From: Bryobacterales bacterium
GTDB lineage: Bacteria; Acidobacteriota; Terriglobia; Bryobacterales; Bryobacteraceae
Length of the DNA: 64,000 nucleotides
NCBI GenBank assembly: GCA_009697505.1
Contig: SHUD01000002.1
Span: 62,001 to 126,000 of the forward strand
Direction: 5' to 3'
How positions within the stretch are numbered: the stretch's first letter is position 1; the number at the start of each line of letters is the position of its first letter. The notes beneath the pieces were generated by a model, which was given only the letters and a program-made list of their open reading frames with translations, was not told the DNA's origin and ran no database searches. Of this stretch, positions 26,696 to 35,356 are shown piece after piece. The translations under genes and the position numbers were made by a program.

Positions 26696-27937
26696 ATGAA
26701 AAGACTTTCGGCATGGTTACTTCCCCTTGCATTGGCATCCTCCGGTATTGCGCAGGTTTCGGACAAACCAACGCTCGATCAGTTGGTGGCGGAGGCATTG
26801 CAAAATAACCTCCGGCTGATTGCGGAGCGATACAATATTCCGGTCGCGGAGGCGCGGATCGTTCAAGCGCGGCTGCGGCCAAACCCCACTCTGCTGCTGC
26901 AAGCCCAATATCTCGACGCGTTCGGGTTGGATTTCTCGCTGAAGAACCCGGCCGGCCCTCCAGAAGGTGACATCGGGTTGCTCATGCCTATCGTTCGCGG
27001 CGGAAAACGCGCCGCAAAAATGGGAACCGCGCAATGGTCGAAGACGGTCACGGAGGCGGACTTCCTGAATGCCTCGCGAAACCTGATCCTGGATGTACAG
27101 TTGGCGTTTGTGGATTTCTTACTGGCGCGGGAAAATGTTCAGCTCCTGCAATCCAGTCAAATCAGCATCGAACAAATCGTCGAGGTGAACAAGAACCGGG
27201 TCGTTGCGGGTGATGTGACGCCGCTCGAATTGGCCCGCAGCCGCTTGGCCTTGCTGCAACACAGGAACTTACTATTCGTCGCCCGGCGTAGATTCCGGCA
27301 GAGCCAGTTCCGTCTGCAAATTCTGGCAGGCAGGCCTAACTTGTCGCTCGATTTTGACGTTACCGGTAGTTTTCGCCGGGAAGAGCCGGTTCCCCTTCCG
27401 GGGCTCCAGGAGACGGCGCTCCGCAACCGGCCGGATCTGGAATCGGCGCGCCGGGAGGTCAATCGGGCGCAATCGGGGCTGCGTTTGCAGAAGGCGATGG
27501 CAAAGCCGGATTGGACCACGTACTCGTGGGTCAATCGCCAGTGGAACATTGGAATCCAGAACGGCATGTCCCTGACTTTTCAATGGAACATCCCACTGGC
27601 GGTCAGCGATCGTAATCAAGGCGAAATCATGAGAGCCGAGCAGGAGATCTCACAATCGGAAACTCGCGTGCGAGCTTCGGAACGCGAGATCAAGAACGAA
27701 CTTGCCGCCGCCTACTTTAACTACCAGAACGCGCTCGAAACGGTCCTGCTCGCGGAAAACGAGGCCGTGAAGCAGGCTCTGGATGTCCGTGAAGAAATGC
27801 ATACGGTTTACAGGCAAGGACAAGAGCCTTTGGACGTTTTGCTCGATGTGCAGAAGTTCTACGATGAAGCGGTGCTTTCGATGAACGACTCGCGCGCGGA
27901 GCTGGCCCGCGCACCCTATACGTTATCGAGGCCATGA
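26696..27937 (+). CDS. TolC/CzcC-like outer-membrane efflux protein
   Basis: A 413-residue protein with a signal peptide (about 1-20, ASSGIAQ) and two outer-membrane-efflux repeats (about 25-210 and 225-405) rich in coiled-coil helices: LVAEALQNNLRLIAERYNI, ARLRPNPTLLLQ, ALRNRPDLESARREVNRAQ, REMHTVYRQGQEPLDVLLD-type segment. TolC-family trimers form the exit duct of tripartite pumps. No membrane-fusion or RND gene adjoins, so it is an orphan. The last residues (ARAPYTLSRP) differ from the family ending. A different frame from about 27916 reads LYVIEAMTGAGRH, which fits better, so a late frameshift is possible. Confidence 0.8.
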   Translation: MKRLSAWLLPLALASSGIAQVSDKPTLDQLVAEALQNNLRLIAERYNIPVAEARIVQARLRPNPTLLLQAQYLDAFGLDFSLKNPAGPPEGDIGLLMPIVRGGKRAAKMGTAQWSKTVTEADFLNASRNLILDVQLAFVDFLLARENVQLLQSSQISIEQIVEVNKNRVVAGDVTPLELARSRLALLQHRNLLFVARRRFRQSQFRLQILAGRPNLSLDFDVTGSFRREEPVPLPGLQETALRNRPDLESARREVNRAQSGLRLQKAMAKPDWTTYSWVNRQWNIGIQNGMSLTFQWNIPLAVSDRNQGEIMRAEQEISQSETRVRASEREIKNELAAAYFNYQNALETVLLAENEAVKQALDVREEMHTVYRQGQEPLDVLLDVQKFYDEAVLSMNDSRAELARAPYTLSRP

Positions 27938-27996
27938 CCGGCGCAGGCAGGCATTAGCCTCCTGAAGGATGTGGGTGTACACTCTAGGCTAAACCA

Positions 27997-28683
27997 ATGA
28001 GCACCAATAGGCGTGGATTTCTGACGGTGGCGGGAGGGGCGGCGATGCAAGGTCACGCTCACGGACAGGAGCACGGGCACGATCACGACCACCAGGTGGT
28101 CCCATCCGACCCAGCGCTGCGAACGAAAGCGCTGGAATCGCTGTTGGTGGAAAAAGGACTCGTGGATCCCAAGGCGCTCGATGCGCTGGTGGACGCCTAC
28201 GAGAACAAGATTGGTCCCCGCAACGGTGCGCGTATCGTGGCTCGCGCTTGGGTGGACCCGGCCTACAAGAAACGCCTGCTGGCCGATGGCGGCGCGGCCA
28301 TCGCGGAGATGGGGTATGAAGGTGCGCAGGGCGAGCACATGGTGGTGGTGGAAAACACTCCAAAAGTTCACAACCTGGTGGTGTGCACCTTGTGTTCCTG
28401 CTATCCGTGGCCGGTATTGGGGCTACCGCCCGTGTGGTACAAATCCGCGCCGTACCGCTCGCGCGCGGTGATGGAACCACGCGGTGTGCTGCGCGAATTT
28501 GGCGTGGAGGTTTCCGAAGACACTGAGGTTCGCGTGTGGGATAGCACCGCTGAAATCCGTTACCTGGTTCTGCCGGAGCGCCCCGCGGGCACCGAGAAAC
28601 TGAGTGAGGAAGAACTGGCCGCGCTGATCACCCGCGATTCCATGATCGGAGTGGACAAGCTGACTCCGGGAGCCAAGCCATGA
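27997..28683 (+). CDS. nthA: Nitrile hydratase alpha subunit, cobalt type, with RR-containing leader
   Basis: Hydrates nitriles to amides. The active-site claw is Cys-Thr-Leu-Cys-Ser-Cys at residues 130-135 within [15 protein letters not shown]. Thr at the second position with Tyr after the last Cys marks the low-spin cobalt branch; iron enzymes have Ser and Thr there. In known enzymes two of these cysteines are oxidised. The upstream start gives [17 protein letters not shown], resembling a twin-arginine leader with a short hydrophobic part, followed by a His-rich stretch ([15 protein letters not shown]). An internal ATG at 28045 has a strong GGGAGGGG site five bases before it and would yield a normal cytoplasmic subunit. 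Which start is used is open. It overlaps the beta gene (ATGA). Confidence 0.92.
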   Translation: MSTNRRGFLTVAGGAAMQGHAHGQEHGHDHDHQVVPSDPALRTKALESLLVEKGLVDPKALDALVDAYENKIGPRNGARIVARAWVDPAYKKRLLADGGAAIAEMGYEGAQGEHMVVVENTPKVHNLVVCTLCSCYPWPVLGLPPVWYKSAPYRSRAVMEPRGVLREFGVEVSEDTEVRVWDSTAEIRYLVLPERPAGTEKLSEEELAALITRDSMIGVDKLTPGAKP

Positions 28684-29339
28684 ACGGCGTGCATGACATG
28701 GGCGGCATGCACGGCATGGGCCCCATTCAGCATGAAAAGAACGAGCCCGTATTTCACGCGGCATGGGAAGGCCGCGTGTATGCCATCAACCGCGCTATTG
28801 GGGCGTGGGGGAAGTGGAATCTCGACGCAAGCCGCCACGAAATCGAGCGGCTTCCGCCGGCCGACTACCTGCGCATGAGTTATTACGAAAAATGGCTCGC
28901 GGGCCGCACTGAGTTGCTGGTGAAACATGGTTTGGTGACCCGTGAAGAGATCGAATCGGGAAAACCGGCCGCCGGATCGGCCAAAGCCACTCCGGCACTC
29001 ACGCTGGCCGGAGTGACCGCGGCGCTTGCGCGCGGCAATTATAGGCGAGTCGATCCCAAGGCGAAAGCCCGCTTCAAAGCCGGCCAGCATGTCCGGGCAT
29101 TGAATCTGAATCCCGCGGGCCACACCCGTCTGCCGCGCTACGCGCGTGGGAAACAAGGCGTCATTGCCCGCCATCACGGAATCTTTGTTTTCCCGGATAC
29201 CAACGCGCATTTTCTGGGCGAGCAGCCTCGGCATCTGTACTCGGTGCACTTCGCGGCTCGTGAGTTGTGGGGTGCAACCGCCTCGCCGCGCGATTCCGTG
29301 TTTATTGACATGTGGGAGAGCTATCTTGAGCGCCTCTGA
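28680..29339 (+). CDS. nthB: Nitrile hydratase beta subunit
   Basis: A 219-residue partner of the alpha subunit. Seen are [16 protein letters not shown] at the N-terminus and [19 protein letters not shown], typical of NHase beta. A linker follows at about 100-125. The C-terminal SH3-like barrel has [21 protein letters not shown] and [18 protein letters not shown]. Conserved Arg residues in the beta subunit hydrogen-bond the oxidised claw cysteines. It is translationally coupled to the alpha gene upstream and overlaps the accessory gene downstream by 14 bases. The alpha-beta-activator order matches cobalt NHase operons. Confidence 0.93.
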   Translation: MNGVHDMGGMHGMGPIQHEKNEPVFHAAWEGRVYAINRAIGAWGKWNLDASRHEIERLPPADYLRMSYYEKWLAGRTELLVKHGLVTREEIESGKPAAGSAKATPALTLAGVTAALARGNYRRVDPKAKARFKAGQHVRALNLNPAGHTRLPRYARGKQGVIARHHGIFVFPDTNAHFLGEQPRHLYSVHFAARELWGATASPRDSVFIDMWESYLERL

Positions 29340-29715
29340 TCCGCAATCCGGCATTGAGAACTTCGGGGCGCTGCCGTCGCTGCCTCGCGATGAAGGCGGT
29401 CCCGTGTTCGCCGAGCCCTGGCAGGCGCAGGCCTTCGCGCTGGCCGTGAGACTTTCCGGTGAGGGTCACTTTACGTGGAAGGAATGGGCCGCCGCACTCG
29501 CGGAGGAATTGAAAGCGGCGGCGGACCGGGGCGAGCCCGACAATGGCTCGCGCTATTACGAGCACTGGCTGGCCACGCTGGAGCGCCTGGTCACGGCAAA
29601 GTCTCTCACAAATACAGCAGAACTGGCCGAGCGGAAAGAAGCGTGGGCGGACGCCTACCGCCACACTCCCCACGGCAAGCCAGTTGTTCTGAGCAGAGGT
29701 CCATCCGGGTTGTAG
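29326..29715 (+). CDS. Nitrile hydratase accessory protein (activator, NHase beta N-terminal-like)
   Basis: A 129-residue protein starting at TTG 29326, which follows a GGGAG ribosome site by about seven bases inside the end of the beta gene. It resembles the N-terminal helical half of NHase beta: LPRDEGGPVFAEPWQAQAFA, HFTWKEWAAALAEELKAA, RYYEHWLATLERLV. Cobalt NHases use such a 'P14K-like' chaperone for cobalt loading by subunit swapping. The C-terminal AWADAYRHTPHGKPVVL also fits the family. No cobalt transporter gene adjoins. It is the last gene of the cluster. Confidence 0.86.
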   Translation: MSASDPQSGIENFGALPSLPRDEGGPVFAEPWQAQAFALAVRLSGEGHFTWKEWAAALAEELKAAADRGEPDNGSRYYEHWLATLERLVTAKSLTNTAELAERKEAWADAYRHTPHGKPVVLSRGPSGL

Positions 29716-29771
29716 CATCGCGCGCGCGTGGAGCGCCGCCGGTTCGACGGGATTCAAAATACCGCAGGCGC

Positions 29772-29801
29772 TTGAAAAAAAGGCGCTCGGGACGCTATCC
29801 T
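29772..29801 (+). promoter_or_regulatory. Candidate sigma-70 promoter for the sdh operon
   Basis: TTGAAA at 29772-29777 and TATCCT at 29796-29801 with an 18-base spacer, placed about 40 bases before the first sdh gene. The -35 hexamer matches at five of six positions and the -10 at four of six. An overlapping TATAAG at 29801 is better as a -10 but poorly spaced. The separation from the nitrile hydratase genes suggests the sdh operon is independently transcribed. Confidence 0.4.
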
Positions 29802-29842
29802 ATAAGATTGCCCCACCTTTTTGAACCCTGGAGTCCGGCATA

Positions 29843-30637
29843 ATGTCATCCATTGATGTGCCCCTGAAAAAAGGGGGTTTTGGGACCACTTCGCGCACGG
29901 ACAATTGGTGGGCGGAACCACTGCTTGTTTTCTTGGGATACATGTCGTTTATCGTCTATGCGACATGGGCCGCGCTGCAAGGCAACAACTATTTGTGCAC
30001 TGCGCAGTGCGGCGGCGCCGACTATTTGTCGCCGATGTATTCGCCGCTGTTGATCGAGCAGGCTCCGGCGTGGTGGCCCGCGTTTCTGCCGTTTTCGGCG
30101 GCGATGTTGATCCTGCCATTTCCCGGTTTGTTCCGCTTCACGTGTTATTACTACCGCGGCGCTTATTACAAGGCCTTTTGGGCGGACCCGATCTCCTGCT
30201 CCGTGGGCGAGCCGCGCAGCAGCTATCGCGGCGAAAAGAAGTTTCCGCTGATTTTGCAAAACGTGCATCGCTACTTCCTCTACTTCGCGATTCTGTTCGT
30301 GTTCATCCTGCTCTATGACGGCTACAAGGCGCTGTGGTTCACGGGTCCGGATGGCGCGAAACACTTCGGAATCGGGGTAGGGTCTTTGGTCTTGATTCTC
30401 AATCCGATTCTGCTGGGTGGCTACACGTTTGGTTGCCATTCCTTCCGCCATCTGGTGGGCGGCATGAAAGACATTTTGTCCGCCTCGCCGGTGCGCAAGA
30501 CGGCCTACGACTGCGCGGGGTGCCTGAATCGCAGCCACATGAAATGGGCCTGGGTGAGTATGTTCTTTGTGGGTTTTGCGGATGTTTACGTCCGGTTGTG
30601 CGCGATGGGGATCTGGCACGACTGGAGAATTCTGTAG
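29843..30637 (+). CDS. sdhC: Succinate dehydrogenase membrane-anchor subunit (Sdh1/Rv0249c-like)
   Basis: A 264-residue membrane protein with about five helices (24-45, 77-99, 138-162, 175-200, 232-255). It precedes the flavoprotein and iron-sulfur subunit genes. It is a single long anchor rather than the usual SdhC plus SdhD pair, like the anchor of mycobacterial Sdh1. His residues suited to haem or quinone binding are in QNVHRYFLYF (about 142) and YTFGCHSFRHLVGG (about 199 and 202). A Cys pair occurs in YDCAGCLNRSH (about 222-225). Two bases separate it from sdhA. Haem content cannot be decided from sequence alone. Confidence 0.8.
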   Translation: MSSIDVPLKKGGFGTTSRTDNWWAEPLLVFLGYMSFIVYATWAALQGNNYLCTAQCGGADYLSPMYSPLLIEQAPAWWPAFLPFSAAMLILPFPGLFRFTCYYYRGAYYKAFWADPISCSVGEPRSSYRGEKKFPLILQNVHRYFLYFAILFVFILLYDGYKALWFTGPDGAKHFGIGVGSLVLILNPILLGGYTFGCHSFRHLVGGMKDILSASPVRKTAYDCAGCLNRSHMKWAWVSMFFVGFADVYVRLCAMGIWHDWRIL

Positions 30638-30639
30638 CC

Positions 30640-32454
30640 ATGGCGGAGTATCCGATTCACGAATACGACGTGCTGGTGGTGGGCGCGGGCGGCGCGGGTC
30701 TGCGCGCGGCCATTGAAGCGGCCAACGCGGGCTGCAAAACCGGCGTGATCACCAAGTCGCTGTTGGGGAAAGCTCATACCGTGATGGCCGAAGGCGGCAT
30801 GGCGGCGGCGATGGGCAATGTGGACGATCGCGACAACTGGCGCGTGCATTTCGCCGATACCATGCGCGGCGGCCAGTACCTGAACCACTGCCGCATGGCG
30901 GAACTGCACGCCAAGGAAGCGCCCGCGCGAGTATACGAGCTCGAAGCCTGGGGCGCGATTTTCGACCGCACTCCCGACGGGCGGATTCTGCAGCGCAACT
31001 TCGGTGGACACCGTTATCCGCGCCTGGCGCACGTGGGCGACCGCACGGGCTTGGAGATGATCCGCACGTTACAGGATCATGCGATTCATCAGGGGATCGA
31101 TGTTTACGCTGAACACACCATTGTCATTTTGCTGATGGATGGCAATCGCTGCGTGGGTGCGTTCGGTTACGACCGCGAACGAGGGCGCTTCAAGATCTTC
31201 CACGCCAAGGCCGTGGTTCTGGCCACGGGCGGCGTGGGACGTGCATTCCAGGTAACCAGCAATAGTTGGGAATACACGGCTGACGGACAGGCGCTGGCTT
31301 ACAACGCCGGAGCTGCTTTGCTGGACATGGAGTTCGTGCAGTTTCATCCGACGGGCATGGTCTGGCCGCCCAGCGTCAAAGGCATCCTGGTGACCGAGGG
31401 CGTGCGCGGCGAAGGCGGCGTGTTGCGCAACAAAGACGGCAAGCGGTTCATGTTCGACGATATTCCGGATAACTACAAGAGCTCGACCGCTGACAATCCG
31501 GAAGAAGGCTGGCGTTATACGCAAGGCGATAAGAGCGCGCGGCGTCCGCCGGAGCTGCTGACGCGCGACCACGTGGCGCGCTGCATCACTCGTGAAGTAA
31601 AAGCGGGACGGGGGAGTCCGCACGGCGGCGTGTTCCTGGACATCGCCTGGATCAAAGAGAAGATTCCGAATTCGATCGAGCACATCAAGAAGAAGCTACC
31701 CAGCATGTATCACCAGTTCAAGCAGCTTGCCGATCTCGATATCACCAAGGAGCCAATGGAAGTCGGGCCCACCACACACTACATCATGGGCGGCATCCAG
31801 GTGGATGGCGACACGCAGATGTCGTCGGTAGACGGATTGTTCGCGGCGGGGGAGTGCGCTGCCGGATTGCACGGCGCGAACCGCCTGGGTGGAAATTCAC
31901 TGTCCGACTTGCTGGTCTTCGGCAAGCGCGCCGGCGAATATGCCGCCAAGTTCGCGAAAGAACGCTGGGCGGGAAAACTGGACCAGGCGCAGGTTGACGA
32001 CGCGGCCAAGATCGCGCTGGCGCCGTTTGAACGCGGAGCGGCTGGTGAGAATCCGTTTGCCGTGCAGTCTGAATTGCAGAACGCGATGCAGGGTCTGGTG
32101 GGCATCGTGCGTCTGGAAAATGAAATGCAGCAGGCTATCGAGAAGGTGAGTGCATTGCGGGCGCGCGCCGCGAACGCGGGCATCACCGGCCACCGCGAAT
32201 ACAACACCGGGTGGCACACCGCAATCGACCTCGACAACATGCTGTCGATTTCCGAGATCATCGCCTTGGCCGCTATCGAGCGCAAGGAAAGCCGCGGCGG
32301 ACATTTCCGTGACGACTATCCGGACAAGAGCGCCGAGTGGGCCAAGTACAATCTGCGTGTCACCAAGGGCGGGGATGGACGCCCCAAGGTCGAGCGCGTT
32401 CCGGTAGTGCCGCTCACCGATGAAATGAAGCTGGTGATCGAGGAGAACAAATAA
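30640..32454 (+). CDS. sdhA: Succinate dehydrogenase/fumarate reductase flavoprotein subunit
   Basis: A 604-residue FAD subunit that oxidises succinate. The start at 30640 gives MAEYPIHEYDVLVVGAGGAG, with the dinucleotide fold at residues 13-24; the frame is open further upstream but overlaps sdhC. The His for covalent FAD is His46 in GKAHTVMAEGG. The catalytic Arg/His region and the substrate loop VQFHPTGMVWPP are present. GANRLGGNSLSDLLVFGKRAG is the C-terminal FAD motif, and its ending RVPVVPLTDEMKLV is typical of the Sdh1 branch. The TAA overlaps the sdhB ATG. Confidence 0.95.
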   Translation: MAEYPIHEYDVLVVGAGGAGLRAAIEAANAGCKTGVITKSLLGKAHTVMAEGGMAAAMGNVDDRDNWRVHFADTMRGGQYLNHCRMAELHAKEAPARVYELEAWGAIFDRTPDGRILQRNFGGHRYPRLAHVGDRTGLEMIRTLQDHAIHQGIDVYAEHTIVILLMDGNRCVGAFGYDRERGRFKIFHAKAVVLATGGVGRAFQVTSNSWEYTADGQALAYNAGAALLDMEFVQFHPTGMVWPPSVKGILVTEGVRGEGGVLRNKDGKRFMFDDIPDNYKSSTADNPEEGWRYTQGDKSARRPPELLTRDHVARCITREVKAGRGSPHGGVFLDIAWIKEKIPNSIEHIKKKLPSMYHQFKQLADLDITKEPMEVGPTTHYIMGGIQVDGDTQMSSVDGLFAAGECAAGLHGANRLGGNSLSDLLVFGKRAGEYAAKFAKERWAGKLDQAQVDDAAKIALAPFERGAAGENPFAVQSELQNAMQGLVGIVRLENEMQQAIEKVSALRARAANAGITGHREYNTGWHTAIDLDNMLSISEIIALAAIERKESRGGHFRDDYPDKSAEWAKYNLRVTKGGDGRPKVERVPVVPLTDEMKLVIEENK

Positions 32455-33194
32455 TGGCGGACAAGGCGACCTTCCGCATCTGGCGGGGTGGCAACGGAAC
32501 CGGGCACTTTGTTGATTACGCCACGGCCATTTCTCCCGGCATGGTGGTGCTGGACGCCGTGCACGGTATTCAAGCCGCCGATGCCAACGATATGGCCGTG
32601 CGTTGGAATTGCAAGGCTGGCAAGTGCGGGTCCTGCTCGGCGGAGATCAACGGCAAGCCGCGTTTGATGTGCATGACGCGGTTGAATACGCTCGATCTCA
32701 GCGTTCCGGTGACGGTCGAGCCGATGAAGACTTTCCCGCACGTCAGGGACTTGGTCACGGACGTCTCGTGGAATTACCGGGTCAAAACCAAGATCCAGAA
32801 GTTCAAGCCGCGCAAGCCGGACGCCCCCGACGGAACCTGGCGCGTGCAGCAGGCTGACGTCGACCGGCCGCAGGAATTCCGCAAGTGCATCGAGTGCTTC
32901 CTGTGCCAGGATGTGTGCCACGTCTTGCGCGACCACAACCTGCACGAGGAATTCATCGGCCCGCGCTTCCTGATCTACACCGCCCAACTCGAAATGAATC
33001 CGCTCGACACAGGCGACCGTCTGAAAGATCTCAAGGACCGCGACGGCATCGGTTACTGCAACATCACCAAGTGCTGCACCAAGGTGTGCCCGGAAGAAAT
33101 CAAGATCACCGATAACGCGATTATCCCGCTCAAGGAGCGCGTGGTCGACGAGTTCTTCGATCCGCTAGGCGGGCTGTTCAAGATTATCCGGTAG
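32454..33194 (+). CDS. sdhB: Succinate dehydrogenase iron-sulfur subunit
   Basis: A 246-residue electron-transfer subunit. The N-terminal ferredoxin domain binds [2Fe-2S] through CKAGKCGSC (about 51-59) and a Cys in LMCMTRL. The C-terminal domain binds [4Fe-4S] and [3Fe-4S] through CIECFLCQDVCH (about 145-156) and CNITKCCTKVCPEEI (about 202-216). It overlaps sdhA by one base. It converges on the MazF-like gene with six bases between the stop codons and no visible terminator. Confidence 0.95.
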   Translation: MADKATFRIWRGGNGTGHFVDYATAISPGMVVLDAVHGIQAADANDMAVRWNCKAGKCGSCSAEINGKPRLMCMTRLNTLDLSVPVTVEPMKTFPHVRDLVTDVSWNYRVKTKIQKFKPRKPDAPDGTWRVQQADVDRPQEFRKCIECFLCQDVCHVLRDHNLHEEFIGPRFLIYTAQLEMNPLDTGDRLKDLKDRDGIGYCNITKCCTKVCPEEIKITDNAIIPLKERVVDEFFDPLGGLFKIIR

Positions 33195-33200
33195 GCCTGT

Positions 33201-33533
33201 TTAAGCCGCGCCGATCAATTCGTCCCAGGCGAGGGAGTGTCCCAGCGCGCGTTTGACCTCAGCGTGTCTACCGGCTGCGAGATGGCCTATCCGTCCGGTG
33301 AGTGTGGATCGGGAAACCGTGCGAACGTTGTCGCAATTCGCGACGCACGGCCGCGCCAGTCCTTCCGTCTTGCCCAAAGGCACCTCCACCGCGATGTTGC
33401 GGATCGTCGATGTAATTTCCACCACGATGTACTTATTCAGATATGCATAGGCGCTGTCCCGGCTCAGCAGGAGCACCAGCCGGCGGCCGCCAGGCTTGGG
33501 ACGCTCAGCCCACCAGAGTTCGTACTGCTTCAT
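33201..33533 (-). CDS. MazF/PemK-like endoribonuclease toxin
   Basis: A protein of about 110 residues. The start at 33533 is chosen because a GAGGA site precedes it by nine bases and the ATG overlaps the antitoxin stop (ATGA). Another ATG three codons upstream has no spacing. MazF-fold landmarks are QYELWWAERPKPGGRRLVLLLSRD with the Gly/Arg-rich beta1-beta2 region, YIVVEITSTIRNIAVEVPL and PCVANCDNVRTV, where the DN motif is typical of PemK/MazF. Members cleave mRNA at short sequences; the target is unknown. It pairs with the ribbon-helix-helix gene upstream. Confidence 0.75.
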   Translation of the reverse strand: MKQYELWWAERPKPGGRRLVLLLSRDSAYAYLNKYIVVEITSTIRNIAVEVPLGKTEGLARPCVANCDNVRTVSRSTLTGRIGHLAAGRHAEVKRALGHSLAWDELIGAA

Positions 33534-33748
33534 CGGTTCCATTCCTCGGCGTTGGACCAGTCATCGGCTCCCGTCTCCGTATCCGGATGCCGCAGAAAGG
33601 CGAGCCGCATGCGCTCCTCTTCGGCTTCTCGAATCGCCTTCCGGATCGCGGTACGTATGAACTCGGCTCGCTGCCGTTTGGCGGCGAGAGCAACCCGGTT
33701 CAGGTTCCGGAGCGTAGACTCATCAAGCTGGACCAACAAAGACTTCAT
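33530..33748 (-). CDS. Ribbon-helix-helix antitoxin partner of the MazF-like toxin
   Basis: A 72-residue protein: a short beta strand MKSLLVQLDESTLRNLNRVA, then helices RAEFIRTAIRKAIREAEE, the CopG/Arc-type ribbon-helix-helix DNA-binding pattern, with an acidic tail (DTETGADDWSNAEEW) suited to blocking the toxin. The start at 33748 was chosen by family alignment; the frame is open for 13 more codons upstream and no strong ribosome site distinguishes them. Its stop overlaps the toxin start. Autoregulation is expected for this class, but no operator palindrome was identified. Confidence 0.7.
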   Translation of the reverse strand: MKSLLVQLDESTLRNLNRVALAAKRQRAEFIRTAIRKAIREAEEERMRLAFLRHPDTETGADDWSNAEEWNR

Positions 33749-33800
33749 ATTTTCAAATCGCGCGCCTCCACCGTGCTTCCCATGCAACGACGGAATGCCG

Positions 33801-35288
33801 CTACGCTGGATTCAACTTCGGATGCCTGCCATGCCATTCCGTTGCCTGTTCGTAGGCATGCGCCAGTGCCAGAACCGTTGACTCCGCGAACGGAGCGCCG
33901 GCGATCTGCAGGCCAATCGGCAGGCCGGAGGTGGTGAAGCCGCAAGGAACGGAGATTGTGGGCAGCCCCAACACATTGAAGGGCAAGGTATTGCGAGTAC
34001 TCACTGCGGTGGGGTCCGCACCCTGCGCGATCGAGACCGGCGGGCCCGGCATCGTGGGAGTGATCAGAAGGTCCACGCTGGTAAATGCCTTCTTGATCCC
34101 TCTACGAAGTACATCAAGTTGAAGGCGAGCCTGCACATAAGCCGTTGCCTGAACGCTCGCGAAATTTTGCGTGATCCTCTGGCGGGTGGCTGCCTGATAC
34201 TTCTCCGGGGACTCGGCGATCCATTGTGAGTGGTAGGTGTAAGCTTCGACGCTGCGCACCTTGGCGTAGATCTCATCAAATGAGATACTCGCTGACGGAA
34301 GCGTGATGTCTACTACGGTTGCGGTAAGCTTGCGGAGCACCTCGATGGCGGCCTCCACTGCCTTTGCGATTTCCGGGTCCAGGCTGGCGAAGAACGAGGT
34401 TCGCGGAACACCCAAGCGCAATTTCGACGCCGGCAGCTTGAACGCGCGGCTGTAGTCGGGCACCGGCATGTCTGTAGTCGTGGGGTCCAGTTCGTCATAG
34501 CCAGCGATGACGCCCAGCATCAGCGCGGTGTCTTCGACGGTTCGGCACAAAGGACCGACATGGTCCAGAGTCCAGGAAAGCGGAATCACTCCGCGATTGC
34601 TCACGCGGCCATAGGTGGGCTTGAATCCTACAACTCCACAATAGGAAGCCGGGGCTCGGACTGACCCTGCGGTATCGGTTCCCAACGACCCGAAACAAAG
34701 GCCGGCGGCGGTGGCGGCCGCTGAACCGCCGGACGATCCCCCCGGAATCCGGTCCAGCGCCCAGGGATTGTGCACGGCTCCAAAGTAGCTGACCGAGGAA
34801 GTTCCGCCGTAGGCGAATTCGTGGAGGTTGGTCTTGCCCAGCAGAATCGCGCCGGCTTTCTTCAACCTGCGGACCACCTCTGCGTCTTCGGAAGGAACCC
34901 GGTCTTTGAATAATTCACTTGCCGCAGTGGTCCGAATGCCAGCGGTGTCGATGTTGTCTTTCAAGGCGATGGGAATGCCGTGGAGAGGGCCTCGCCATTT
35001 CCCGCGCCGTTGCTCGGCCTCCATCGCGCGCGCGTCTGCCAGAGCCTGCTGCCCCGTGACCGTGATAAAGGCATTCAGTGCGGAGTTGTGACTTTCAATT
35101 CACTTCAGGCAAGCTTGCGTGAGATCCACTGGGGATACCGTTTTGCTTCGCAGCAGATCCGAAGCTTGCTTGAGAGTCAGGTCAGTCAAATCTCGCGATT
35201 CGCCCGCGGCGGGCTTCACAGCCAGGCCGACGGCCGTACTGATGCCGGCGGCCAGAAAGGTTCTGCGGTTGTGAGGGTATGACTTCAT
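33801..35288 (-). pseudogene. Amidase-signature enzyme with twin-arginine leader, interrupted by in-frame TGA
   Basis: A start at 35288 encodes a leader (NRRTFLAAGISTAVGLAV) and an amidase N-terminus up to VDLTQACLK, then TGA at 35100-35102. The same frame continues as IESHNSALNAFITVTGQQAL and then a full amidase core: Ser-rich signature GGSSGGSAAATAAG, catalytic Lys in IALKDNID, Ser in DTAGSVRAPASYCG. Relatives have Lys-Arg-Ile-Glu at this point, so CGA to TGA by one transition explains the stop. Together the parts give a normal length of about 495 residues. The downstream part alone, from an internal ATG at 35024, would lack the leader and first helices. Confidence 0.78.
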
Positions 35289-35356
35289 GTGTGTCCATAC
35301 TAGTTCATTAGGCAGCCCACTAGGGTTCCCGACTCACCTGAACGGATGCTCCCGTA

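Noticed and set aside
35100-35102. TGA in the amidase as a selenocysteine codon
   Set aside because: The family has Arg here, not Cys. No SECIS-type hairpin was seen, and TGA ends other genes in the window.
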